64,000 bases of DNA from Anaerorhabdus sp964386325 (GTDB taxonomy: Bacteria; Bacillota_I; Bacilli_A; Erysipelotrichales; Erysipelotrichaceae), in NCBI GenBank assembly GCA_964386325.1, contig CAYLQY010000004.1, positions 62,001 to 126,000 of the forward strand, in the 5' to 3' direction. Both the position numbers and the translations under genes were made by a program. The notes below the pieces were generated by a model. That model saw only the letters and a program-made list of their open reading frames with translations. It was not told where the DNA came from and made no database searches. Every line of letters starts with the position of its first letter. Within the stretch, counting starts at the first letter, position 1. Positions 25,369 to 33,985 of the stretch are shown here, piece by piece.

Positions 25369-27183
25369 ATGGGAAAAATCATAGGAATTGACTTAGGTAC
25401 AACAAATAGCTGCGTTGCAGTTATGGAAGGAAATGAATCAAAAGTTATTACAAATCCAGAAGGAAATCGTACTACTCCATCAGTAGTAGCTTTCAAAAAT
25501 GGAGAAAGAATTGTTGGTGACGCTGCAAAACGTCAAGTTGTAACAAACAAAGATACAATTAGTTCTATTAAACGTTTAATGGGTACTGATGAAAAAGTAA
25601 CACTTGAAGGAAAACAATATACACCACAAGAAATTAGTGCAATGATTCTTCAATATATGAAGAGTTATGCAGAAGCATATTTAGGTGAAAAAGTAGATAA
25701 AGCAGTTATCACTGTTCCTGCTTATTTCAATGATGCTCAACGTCAAGCTACAAAAGATGCAGGAAAAATTGCTGGTCTTGAAGTAGAACGTATTATTAAT
25801 GAACCAACTGCTGCAGCACTAGCATTTGGTATCGATAAAACAAATCAAGAACAAAAAGTATTAGTATTCGACTTAGGAGGAGGAACATTCGATGTTTCTA
25901 TCCTAGACTTAGCAGATGGTACATTTGAAGTATTAGCAACTGCTGGTGACAACAAACTTGGTGGAGATGACTTCGATAATGTTGTAGTTGACTGGATGGT
26001 TGAAGAATTCAGAAAAGCAAACGGCATTGATTTAAAACAAGATCGTATGGCTCTTCAACGTTTAAAAGAAGCTGCAGAAAAAGCGAAAAAAGATTTATCA
26101 GGTATGGTTCAAACACAAATCAGTTTACCATTCATTAGTGCTGGTGCTAGTGGACCATTACACTTTGAAACTACATTAACTCGTGCTCAATTTGACAACA
26201 TGACAAAATCATTAGTTGAAAGAACAATTGGACCAGTACGTCAAGCTTTAAAAGATGCTGGATTAACTAAGAATGATATTCATCAAGTATTATTAGTTGG
26301 TGGATCTACTCGTATTCCTGCTGTTCAAGAAATCGTTCGTCAAGAATTAGGTAAAGAACCAAATAAATCAGTGAACCCAGATGAAGTAGTTGCAATGGGA
26401 GCAGCAATCCAAGGTGGAGTTATCTCTGGTGATGTTAAAGACATCTTATTACTAGATGTTACACCACTATCATTAGGTATTGAAACAATGGGTGGAGTTA
26501 TGACTGTATTAATTCCAAGAAATACAACAATTCCAACATCTAAATCACAAGTATTCTCTACTGCTGCAGATAATCAACCAGCTGTTGATATTCACGTACT
26601 ACAAGGTGAACGTCCAATGGCAAACGACAATAAGACATTAGGTAATTTCCAATTATCTGGAATTGCACCAGCACGTCGTGGTGTTCCACAAATTGAAGTT
26701 ACATTCGATATTGACGTTAATGGTATTGTGCATGTATCAGCATTAGATAAAGGCAACAACCAAAAACAATCAATTACAATTTCTGGATCAAGTGGATTAA
26801 GTGATGCTGAAATCGAAAAGATGGTTAAGGAAGCTGAAGAACATAAAGTAGAAGATGAAAAACGTAAAGATGAAATCGAAACTAAGAATAAAGCAGAACA
26901 ATTTATTAACCAAATCGATGAAACTTTAAAAACTGAAAATGCCAATGTAACTGAACAACAAAAAGAAGAAGTTAAGAAGTTACGTGATGAATTACAAAAA
27001 GCAATTGATGATAATGATATCGAAACTTTAAAAACAAAGATGTCAGAATTAGAAAAAGCTGCAAATGATATGGCTCAAGCAATGTATCAACAACAAGCAA
27101 ATGCTAACCCACAAGACAATGCAGGTGCAAATGCTACAAATGATGACAACGTTGTCGATGCTGACTTCAAAGAAAAGAATTAA
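25369..27183 (+). CDS. dnaK: Chaperone protein DnaK (Hsp70)
   Basis: The 604-residue Hsp70 has the N-terminal ATPase motifs IGIDLGTTNSCVAV, VFDLGGGTFDVS and LLVGGSTRIPAV. The substrate-binding domain (TPLSLGIETMGG) and lid follow, with a Gln/Asn/Ala-rich C-terminal tail ending VVDADFKEKN. The tail residues VVDADF match the conserved EEVD-like bacterial DnaK end. The length is typical for Gram-positive DnaK, which lack a short insert in the ATPase lobe. The deacetylase frame begins inside its last codons. Confidence 0.98.
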   Translation: MGKIIGIDLGTTNSCVAVMEGNESKVITNPEGNRTTPSVVAFKNGERIVGDAAKRQVVTNKDTISSIKRLMGTDEKVTLEGKQYTPQEISAMILQYMKSYAEAYLGEKVDKAVITVPAYFNDAQRQATKDAGKIAGLEVERIINEPTAAALAFGIDKTNQEQKVLVFDLGGGTFDVSILDLADGTFEVLATAGDNKLGGDDFDNVVVDWMVEEFRKANGIDLKQDRMALQRLKEAAEKAKKDLSGMVQTQISLPFISAGASGPLHFETTLTRAQFDNMTKSLVERTIGPVRQALKDAGLTKNDIHQVLLVGGSTRIPAVQEIVRQELGKEPNKSVNPDEVVAMGAAIQGGVISGDVKDILLLDVTPLSLGIETMGGVMTVLIPRNTTIPTSKSQVFSTAADNQPAVDIHVLQGERPMANDNKTLGNFQLSGIAPARRGVPQIEVTFDIDVNGIVHVSALDKGNNQKQSITISGSSGLSDAEIEKMVKEAEEHKVEDEKRKDEIETKNKAEQFINQIDETLKTENANVTEQQKEEVKKLRDELQKAIDDNDIETLKTKMSELEKAANDMAQAMYQQQANANPQDNAGANATNDDNVVDADFKEKN

Positions 27184-28429
27184 ATATTACAAAATCCTAG
27201 GCGTAATCCTAGGGTTTTGTTGCCTAATTAGTTTAACAGGATGTAAATCAAAAACAGATGATGAGCCAAATCAGACTAAAAAAGAGGATACACAAACTGT
27301 TGAAAACAAATTTCGAAATACAAAAGTAAAAACAACAATGCCAACAACACTTTATGTGGATGTTGATGGAAAACTTGTAGAGGGTGGAACATTTGAAGCA
27401 GGTATTTATTTAGATATCGCTGATAGTGATGCGATTCAAGATAAAGTTTTGGTCAATGGAACACCGTGGTTGGTAAAACAAAGTGATGTCGAACCAGCAG
27501 ATCGATGGTTTAAAAATCAAACACATTTAATTCCGTATGGATTGGAAATCACAACCAATGATTCATACACAGTAACTAATGATGATCAAAAAATTCAACT
27601 GAATCGAACAGGTAGTGATGTGTATCGCGTTTATGTAAAACCAAGTGAAGATGATCCACGTTACGGTGTGTTAATTCAAAATGGAATTTATTATATATCC
27701 CAAAATGATATACAAAGTGAAAAAGAGAGTGCAGTTGAAACACAAGAACTTGCTACAACACTGCCTGTAATGATGTATCATTTCTTCTATAGTGAAGCGA
27801 ATGGTGAAACACGAGGCGATGTAAATTTTGTGGAAGTAAATGAATTTGATGAACAATGCAAATATCTTGTAGATAATGGATATAGTTCATTAACAATGCG
27901 TGAAGTTCAATATTTTATGGAAGAACGTGGACAAATTCCAATGAAGAGTTATGCTCTTACAATTGATGATGGTGATCCATCTGTTCATAAATATGCATAT
28001 CCAATTCTCAAAGAATATGGTATTAATGCAACACTCTTCTTAATTGGTGGGTGGTTAGATCCAGTTTTACCTTATGATTTTGTGGAAATGCGTGAAGATG
28101 GTCTAGAACTACAAAGCCATAGTTTCTTAATGCACCAAGGTGGTTGCTCTGGTATGGGTCATGGTGGTAGACTATTGTGTGTCAATCATGATGAAGGAGT
28201 TCAAGATACAATCCAATCGTATGACTATGTAGATGCTGGATTTGTATATTGTTATCCATTTGGAGATGTTAATGACAATGCAATTCAAATTATGAAAGAT
28301 TCAGGTACTAAATTAGCATTTACAACTGAATTTGGAAAGATTAATCCTGCAATGGATCAATTAAAACTTCCAAGAATTCGTGTGACAGGAGGAGCTGGAA
28401 TGGCTCAATACATTAATCATTTAAACTAA
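27158..28429 (+). CDS. Polysaccharide deacetylase (NodB-type) lipoprotein in the heat-shock operon
   Basis: The 423-residue protein is a predicted lipoprotein (KKRIKYYK, hydrophobic core, SLTGC with Cys29) facing outward. Residues about 50-190 form an unrecognised beta-rich region. The NodB domain occupies about 200-420: TIDDG (Asp270, Asp271), SHSFLMH (His321, His326) and YCYPFG. The His pair spacing is one residue longer than the usual H-[ST]-x-x-H. The family deacetylates peptidoglycan N-acetylglucosamine or related glycans. The ATG at 27158 overlaps dnaK by 26 bases; the longest frame starts 31 codons earlier but those residues look like dnaK shadow. It sits between dnaK and dnaJ, an unusual place. 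Confidence 0.85.
   Translation: MLTSKKRIKYYKILGVILGFCCLISLTGCKSKTDDEPNQTKKEDTQTVENKFRNTKVKTTMPTTLYVDVDGKLVEGGTFEAGIYLDIADSDAIQDKVLVNGTPWLVKQSDVEPADRWFKNQTHLIPYGLEITTNDSYTVTNDDQKIQLNRTGSDVYRVYVKPSEDDPRYGVLIQNGIYYISQNDIQSEKESAVETQELATTLPVMMYHFFYSEANGETRGDVNFVEVNEFDEQCKYLVDNGYSSLTMREVQYFMEERGQIPMKSYALTIDDGDPSVHKYAYPILKEYGINATLFLIGGWLDPVLPYDFVEMREDGLELQSHSFLMHQGGCSGMGHGGRLLCVNHDEGVQDTIQSYDYVDAGFVYCYPFGDVNDNAIQIMKDSGTKLAFTTEFGKINPAMDQLKLPRIRVTGGAGMAQYINHLN
27190..27219 (+). other. Stable hairpin just after dnaK, inside the deacetylase signal-peptide codons
   Basis: CAAAATCCTAGG pairs with CCTAGGGTTTTG (12 bp, one T-G wobble) around the loop CGTAAT, seven bases after the dnaK stop. There is no T run behind it, so it is more likely an mRNA stabiliser, processing signal or leaky attenuator than a full terminator. 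Confidence 0.6.
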
Positions 28430-28444
28430 GAGGAGGGATGAAAA

Positions 28445-29572
28445 ATGGCAAATAAGAGAGACTACTATGAAGTCCTAGGACTACAAAAAGGTGCTAGTGA
28501 TGCAGAAATAAAAAAAGCATATCGTACATTAGCTAAAAAATATCATCCCGATATGAACAAAGATGCAGGAGCAGAAGATAAGTTCAAAGAGATCAATGAA
28601 GCATATGAAGTGTTAAGTGATCCTCAAAAGAAATCAACATATGATCAATTTGGTCATGCGGGAATGGATGGTGCAGCCGGATTTGGTGGCGCTGGAGGAT
28701 TCTCTGGTGGAGGATTTGAAGATATATTCGGATCTTTCTTCGGTGGAGGATTTAGTGGCTTTGGTGGACAAAGCCAAGCAAGAAGAAATGGACCACGTAA
28801 AGGACAAGACCGTTTCATGCAAATGAAGGTTGAGTTTATGGATGCAATCTTTGGTAAAACAGAAACAATTAACTTAGGTGTTGATGAAGTTTGTAGTGAG
28901 TGTTTGGGAACAGGTGCTCATAGTAAAGAAGATATTGCAGTTTGCCCAACTTGTGGTGGCAGTGGAACAGTTGTTACCCAACAACGTACACCATTTGGTG
29001 TATTCCAATCACAATCAGTGTGTCCAACTTGTAATGGAACAGGTAAAACAATTAAACGTAAATGTAATAAATGTGGTGGTAAAGGATATGAACATAAGCG
29101 TGTTAGCGTGGATGTAAAAATTCCTGCTGGTATTCAATCAGGTCAACAACTACGTGTTCAAGGTAAAGGTGAACGTGGAGAAAATGGTGGACCTAATGGA
29201 GATTTATTCATTGAAGTATTAGTAAAAAAACATGATTACTTTGTCCGTGAAGGAAAAAATATTTCTATTTCAGTTCCTATTTCAAGTGTTGATGCAACAC
29301 TTGGGTGCACCGTTGATGTTCCAACAGTATATGGTGATGTAGAACTTACAATTCCAGCTGGAACACAAGGTGGAACTAAATTCCGTCTTAAAGATAAAGG
29401 TGTCAAAGATATGCGTGGCGGATCAACAGGTGACCAATACGTTGAAGTTCAAGTTGAAGTAAATAAGAAATTATCGAAAGAAGAAAAAGAACTTTATAAA
29501 AAGCTTCAAGACTTACAAAAGAAAAGTGGTAAAGAAACTGTCTTTGAGAAGTTCAAGAAAGCATTTAAATAG
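28445..29572 (+). CDS. dnaJ: Chaperone protein DnaJ (Hsp40)
   Basis: The 375-residue type I J-protein has the N-terminal J domain (KRDYYEVLGLQKGASDAEIKK, HPD in KYHPDMN) and a long Gly/Phe region (GFGGAGGFSGGGF). Four zinc-binding repeats follow: CSECLGTG, CPTCGGSG, CPTCNGTG and CNKCGGKG. The C-terminal substrate-binding domains complete it. It stimulates DnaK ATPase and delivers clients. The ribosome site AGGAGGG precedes the ATG 15 bases after the deacetylase gene. Confidence 0.97.
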   Translation: MANKRDYYEVLGLQKGASDAEIKKAYRTLAKKYHPDMNKDAGAEDKFKEINEAYEVLSDPQKKSTYDQFGHAGMDGAAGFGGAGGFSGGGFEDIFGSFFGGGFSGFGGQSQARRNGPRKGQDRFMQMKVEFMDAIFGKTETINLGVDEVCSECLGTGAHSKEDIAVCPTCGGSGTVVTQQRTPFGVFQSQSVCPTCNGTGKTIKRKCNKCGGKGYEHKRVSVDVKIPAGIQSGQQLRVQGKGERGENGGPNGDLFIEVLVKKHDYFVREGKNISISVPISSVDATLGCTVDVPTVYGDVELTIPAGTQGGTKFRLKDKGVKDMRGGSTGDQYVEVQVEVNKKLSKEEKELYKKLQDLQKKSGKETVFEKFKKAFK

Positions 29573-29592
29573 GGGTCATATGACCCCTTTCT
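29570..29592 (+). terminator. Short hairpin at the end of dnaJ
   Basis: AGGGGTCATATGACCCCT is a perfect palindrome followed by TTTC at the stop codon of dnaJ. The T run is short, so termination before clpB may be partial. Confidence 0.5.
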
Positions 29593-29604
29593 AAAACAGT
29601 TGTA

Positions 29605-29631
29605 TTAGCACTCTGTATCTACAAGTGCTAA
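29605..29631. promoter_or_regulatory. CIRCE element upstream of clpB
   Basis: TTAGCACTC, nine bases, AAGTGCTAA matches CIRCE with one change. It abuts the clpB ribosome site AAAGGAGG, so HrcA bound here would also block clpB transcription. Confidence 0.92.
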
Positions 29632-29642
29632 AGGAGGGTTTT

Positions 29643-32189
29643 ATGAATATTGAAAAAATGACAGAAAGATTACAAAGAATATTATCGCAAGCTGTACAAC
29701 TAAGCCAAGAATTAAAAAACAGTGAACTAAGTATTGAACATATACTTCATGAACTTGTGGTTGATGATGGGTTAGATGGATTATGGAAAAGATGTAATAT
29801 TCAAAAGGAAACATTGCTTACAATCATTAATAAATTTATGGATAGACTACCACGCGTGGATATTCAACCAGAACCAAGAATGAGTAAGAATGTTGCGGAT
29901 GCGTACCAAAAAGCTATGTCATGGAGTAACGCACATGAAGAAAGTTATATGAGTACGGTTGCGTTTCTTATTGGTTGTTTAAATACCAATGTTGAAGTAT
30001 CAAAAGAAATTTTAAGAGTTACAAATGTAACAGAAAAACAAATTGAAAATGCAGAACTAGAAAGACGAGGTGGAACAAAGATGACAGAAATGAATATGGA
30101 AAACCAACTAGATGCATTAGAAAAATATGGTAGAGATCTTGTCGAAGATGTTAAGTCAGGAAAGATTGATCCAGTTATTGGGCGTGATGAAGAAATACGT
30201 CGTATAATTCAAATTTTATCAAGAAAGACAAAAAATAATCCTGTTCTTATTGGTGAACCTGGAGTAGGTAAAACAGCAATCGTTGAAGGTCTTGCTCATC
30301 GTATTGCAAGTAATGATGTACCTTTTGGATTGAAAGATAAGAAGGTTATTGAACTTGATATGGGAGCACTTATTGCAGGTGCTAAGTATCGTGGTGAATT
30401 TGAAGAAAGATTAAAAGCTGTTTTAACACAAGTTAAACAAGCGGATGGAAATATTATTTTATTCGTTGATGAGATTCATAACTTAGTTGGAGCAGGTAAA
30501 ACAGAAGGTTCGATGGATGCTGCAAATTTATTGAAACCAATGTTGGCACGTGGTGAACTCAAGTGTATTGGGGCTACTACTTTTGACGAGTATCGTCAAT
30601 ATATCGAAAAAGATGCCGCACTAGAAAGACGTTTCCAAAAGATTCAAGTAGATGAACCTTCGGTTGAAGATACAGTTTCTATTCTTCGTGGATTAAAAGA
30701 AAGATTTGAAGCACATCATGGTGTTCAAATTTTAGATGAAGCCATTATTGCAGCAGCAACATTGTCACATCGTTATATCACAGATCGTTTCTTACCAGAT
30801 AAGGCGATTGATTTAATTGATGAGGCTTGTGCATCAATACGTGTTGAAATAGATTCAATGCCAACAGAATTAGATGAACTTAATCGTCGTAAGATGCAAC
30901 TTGAAATTGAAGCGACTACACTTAAAAAAGAAAAAAGTGATAAGTCTAAACAACGTTTGGAAGAATTGAAAAAAGAACTTTCAACAGTGAAAGAAGAATA
31001 TAGTATCCTTGAAGAAAAATGGAAAGATGAAAAGAAACGTCTTGATGATGCTAAAAATGCAAAAGAAGAATTAGAACGTAAAAAACGCGAACTTACAAAT
31101 GCTGAGAATGAGGGTCATCTAGAGCTTGCAGGTAAGTTAAGATATTCAGAAATTCCTGAACTTGAAGAAAAAATCAAACAAGCTTCGGTTGTTGACAATA
31201 ATCGCATGTTAAAAGAAATTGTTGATGAAGAAATGATTGCGAAAATTGTATCACGATGGACACATATTGAAGTAAACAAATTAATGGCTACAGAGCGCCA
31301 AAAACTTCTTCACTTAGAAGAAATCCTTGGTAATCGTGTTATGGGTCAAGAGGATGCTTTAAAATTAGTTACAGAGGCTATTCTTCGTTCTAAAGCACAA
31401 ATTCAAGATGAGAATCGACCAATTGGTTCATTCTTATTCTTAGGACCAACAGGAGTTGGTAAAACTGAAGTTGCTAAAGCACTTGCTCAACAATTATTTG
31501 ATGATGAATCAAAAATTGTACGTATTGATATGAGTGAGTATATGGAGAAATTTAGTGTTTCTCGTCTTATTGGTGCGCCTCCAGGATATGTTGGTTATGA
31601 AGAAGGAGGGCAACTTACAGAAGCAATAAGACGTAAACCGTATTCAATTGTATTGTTAGATGAAGTTGAAAAAGCTCATCCAGATGTCTTCAACGTCTTA
31701 CTACAAATTCTTGATGATGGACGAATTACTGACTCTAAAGGAGTAACCGTTGATTTCAAAAATACATTGATTATCATGACAAGTAACTTAGGTGCTCAAT
31801 ACGCCTTTGAACAAGATAAAGAATTACGAAATTCACATTATTTACAAGAAGTAGGAAAATACTTTAAACCAGAGTTTGTGAATCGTATTGATGAAATTGT
31901 TGTATTCAATGCATTAAGTGATACGACACTTATAAAGATTGCAGATAAGTTCTTACATGAATTAGAAATGCGTTTAGAACATCGTGATATTAAAGTTGAA
32001 TTTACTTCAGCATGTAAAGCGAAAATTATTGAATGCGGTGTAGACCCTGTTTTTGGAGCTCGCCCGATGAAACGTCATATTCAACGTTCTATCGAAACAC
32101 TATTAGCTAGAAAGATTCTTGAAGAACAAAATCTTGAAGGCAAAACATTAACGGTTGATGTTGAGAATGAAAACTATATTATTCGCTAA
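29643..32189 (+). CDS. clpB: ATP-dependent chaperone ClpB
   Basis: The 848-residue disaggregase has a divergent N-domain (1-145), AAA1 with Walker A GEPGVGKT at 204-211, the coiled-coil middle domain (about 395-510) typical of ClpB, and AAA2 with GPTGVGKT at 601-608. It rescues aggregated proteins with DnaK/DnaJ. The ATG follows AAAGGAGGG at the CIRCE edge. An internal ATG at 30081 (residue 147) is preceded by GAGGTGG seven bases away, the same place as the short form of E. coli ClpB, so an N-domain-less isoform is likely. No ClpP-binding IGF loop was seen. Confidence 0.96.
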   Translation: MNIEKMTERLQRILSQAVQLSQELKNSELSIEHILHELVVDDGLDGLWKRCNIQKETLLTIINKFMDRLPRVDIQPEPRMSKNVADAYQKAMSWSNAHEESYMSTVAFLIGCLNTNVEVSKEILRVTNVTEKQIENAELERRGGTKMTEMNMENQLDALEKYGRDLVEDVKSGKIDPVIGRDEEIRRIIQILSRKTKNNPVLIGEPGVGKTAIVEGLAHRIASNDVPFGLKDKKVIELDMGALIAGAKYRGEFEERLKAVLTQVKQADGNIILFVDEIHNLVGAGKTEGSMDAANLLKPMLARGELKCIGATTFDEYRQYIEKDAALERRFQKIQVDEPSVEDTVSILRGLKERFEAHHGVQILDEAIIAAATLSHRYITDRFLPDKAIDLIDEACASIRVEIDSMPTELDELNRRKMQLEIEATTLKKEKSDKSKQRLEELKKELSTVKEEYSILEEKWKDEKKRLDDAKNAKEELERKKRELTNAENEGHLELAGKLRYSEIPELEEKIKQASVVDNNRMLKEIVDEEMIAKIVSRWTHIEVNKLMATERQKLLHLEEILGNRVMGQEDALKLVTEAILRSKAQIQDENRPIGSFLFLGPTGVGKTEVAKALAQQLFDDESKIVRIDMSEYMEKFSVSRLIGAPPGYVGYEEGGQLTEAIRRKPYSIVLLDEVEKAHPDVFNVLLQILDDGRITDSKGVTVDFKNTLIIMTSNLGAQYAFEQDKELRNSHYLQEVGKYFKPEFVNRIDEIVVFNALSDTTLIKIADKFLHELEMRLEHRDIKVEFTSACKAKIIECGVDPVFGARPMKRHIQRSIETLLARKILEEQNLEGKTLTVDVENENYIIR

Positions 32190-32197
32190 GTATGAAT

Positions 32198-32234
32198 CAT
32201 TCCAATAAATGGCTTGATGCTGTTTATTGGAATG
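32198..32234 (+). terminator. Hairpin after clpB
   Basis: CATTCCAATAAA and TTTATTGGAATG form a perfect 12-bp stem with a 13-base loop soon after the clpB stop. There is no T run, so it may act as a 3' stabiliser rather than a classic terminator. Confidence 0.5.
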
Positions 32235-32309
32235 TAATATATGAATAGTAATAGATGAATGCATTTCAGTTTTATTAGTAGTACAATATAGCCATAGGAG
32301 TGTGATACC

Positions 32310-33128
32310 ATGAAGAAACTATGGACGTGTAGTTTTGCTTTAATTTTCATGCTAACTGGATGCAGTGTAATTAATTCAGCAATGGATACCGATAAAGAAT
32401 TGATACATAAGACAACGTTTGAGGATCAAAAAATTCAAGCGTTCTATGATTTGAATCAAAATTCAACAAATAATCTAGAATTTAAAGTCGATGGAAACAC
32501 CTATGGAATTAAATATGAACAAGGGGGATTTCTAACTTCGGATGGAAAAAGTTATATTTATTTTGATGACAAATCCGAATATGATATCTATGAAAGTGGT
32601 AAACTAGTTGAACCCATTGAAACCTTTGTTTGGAAAGATACATATACAGCAAGTATTTATAAATTAGATGCTAATAAAGAATTAGACGCATTCTATCAAG
32701 GAACAACAGATTTCGAAGGAATTTCTAAAACATTTATCATTAAACCAGTCAATGAAAACAAAGCGATTTATGAAGAAATAGATTTTGAGGCGATACAACT
32801 TCTTCGTTTAATTGGTGGAGGAGAACAAATTTTTCCTGAACGTGGTGGCTTGGCGGTAGAGTCTTGTGAATTACCACCACACCAAATAGCTTTACAATCA
32901 GCGAGAATTTATTTTAATAAAGATAAAGTACAATTTTATCCAAGAACAACAGAACTTATGTTGAGTGTAAGTGATCCATACAAAGGAATTGTGAAATTTA
33001 CTACATGGCAACTCTATGAAGATTTCACGGATAAAATGTATTACTATCAACTAACAGATGAGCAAATTGCAGAATTTGATCGTATTACAAGATATGATGA
33101 AGTTGTACCTAGCACAATTGTTGAATGA
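32310..33128 (+). CDS. Putative lipoprotein of unknown function
   Basis: The 272-residue protein has a signal sequence with lipobox LTGC (Cys18) and is predicted to be anchored to the outer face of the membrane. The rest is hydrophilic and acidic with no motif I recognise; YFDDKSEYDIYESGKL and FTTWQLYEDFTDKMYYYQLTDE read as beta-strand-rich. The ribosome site GGAG precedes the ATG. It lies alone between two terminator-like hairpins, so it is likely monocistronic. Confidence 0.75.
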   Translation: MKKLWTCSFALIFMLTGCSVINSAMDTDKELIHKTTFEDQKIQAFYDLNQNSTNNLEFKVDGNTYGIKYEQGGFLTSDGKSYIYFDDKSEYDIYESGKLVEPIETFVWKDTYTASIYKLDANKELDAFYQGTTDFEGISKTFIIKPVNENKAIYEEIDFEAIQLLRLIGGGEQIFPERGGLAVESCELPPHQIALQSARIYFNKDKVQFYPRTTELMLSVSDPYKGIVKFTTWQLYEDFTDKMYYYQLTDEQIAEFDRITRYDEVVPSTIVE

Positions 33129-33152
33129 ATCATCCTACGGGGTGATTTTTTC
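33128..33152 (+). terminator. Intrinsic terminator after the lipoprotein gene
   Basis: AATCATCC and GGGTGATT pair (one T-G wobble) around TACG and are followed by a T run. Confidence 0.8.
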
Positions 33153-33227
33153 TTTGCTTGTGATAATTTAAACGATTCTTGTAATTTGAAATTATCTTGA
33201 TACACTTTACTTAGTGAGGTAAATACA

Positions 33228-33920
33228 ATGGAAAAGCCGATTACAACTTTATTTATGCTAATGTCAATTGATGGCAAGATTTCAAGCGGAAACAGTGATA
33301 TGTTAGATGCAGATAAAGATTGGAAAATGATTGATGGAGTTAAACAAGGTATTCAACAATACTATGATTTGGAACAATGCACAGATTTATGGTCACTCAA
33401 CACAGGCAGAGTTATGGCAAAAGTTGGGGTGAACACAAAAAACGATGAACCTAGTAAAACACCGGTTTCATTTGTTTTAATTGATAATAAACCACATCTT
33501 ACAAGTGCGGGAATAAACTATCTCAGCAAATGGCTAAAACAAGTGGTCATTGTTACAACGAACAAAAATCATCCTGCAATCACGATGAACTTGGATAATG
33601 TGTATGTTGAAATACAAGATGAATTACATGTGCATGAACTATTGCATCAACTAAAAACAATCTATAATGTTGAACGCTTAACAATTCAATCAGGTGGTAC
33701 ATTGAATGGGTTATTTCTAAGAGAGAAATGTTTTGATATCATTGATATAGTAGTAGCTCCATTACTTGTGGGTGGTAAAGATACAAGTACTTTAATTGAT
33801 GGAACAAGTATTACGACTGCAAATGAATTAAGTTTATTAAGTGCATGTCGTTTAATCGAGTGTCAACAACTAGAAAATTCATTTGTTCGCTTACGCTATG
33901 AAGTAATTCATAATCATTAA
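33228..33920 (+). CDS. RibD C-terminal/dihydrofolate-reductase-like protein
   Basis: The 230-residue protein resembles the RibD_C fold: FMLMSIDGKIS at the N-terminus, TGRVMAK, then IQSGGTLNGLFLREKCFD and the closing VVAPLLVGGKD. In RibD this domain reduces the ribosyl side chain of the pyrimidine riboflavin precursor using NADPH. Here no deaminase domain and no other rib genes are present, so this is a stand-alone relative of unknown substrate. An 8-bp inverted repeat (GATAATTT/AAATTATC, 33162-33196) lies upstream. Confidence 0.8.
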   Translation: MEKPITTLFMLMSIDGKISSGNSDMLDADKDWKMIDGVKQGIQQYYDLEQCTDLWSLNTGRVMAKVGVNTKNDEPSKTPVSFVLIDNKPHLTSAGINYLSKWLKQVVIVTTNKNHPAITMNLDNVYVEIQDELHVHELLHQLKTIYNVERLTIQSGGTLNGLFLREKCFDIIDIVVAPLLVGGKDTSTLIDGTSITTANELSLLSACRLIECQQLENSFVRLRYEVIHNH

Positions 33921-33985
33921 GATTGAAAGATAGATGTGTCTTCTATTAAATAGAAGTTAGATCACTTTCTGAAAGAAGGATGGAT

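Noticed and set aside
27065..27157. N-terminal extension of the deacetylase frame inside dnaK
   Set aside because: The residues are Gln/Met-rich shadow translation of the dnaK tail; a clean lipoprotein signal begins at 27158.
28617..29117. Extra frames inside dnaJ
   Set aside because: They mirror the Gly-rich and CxxCxGxG codons of dnaJ in other frames.
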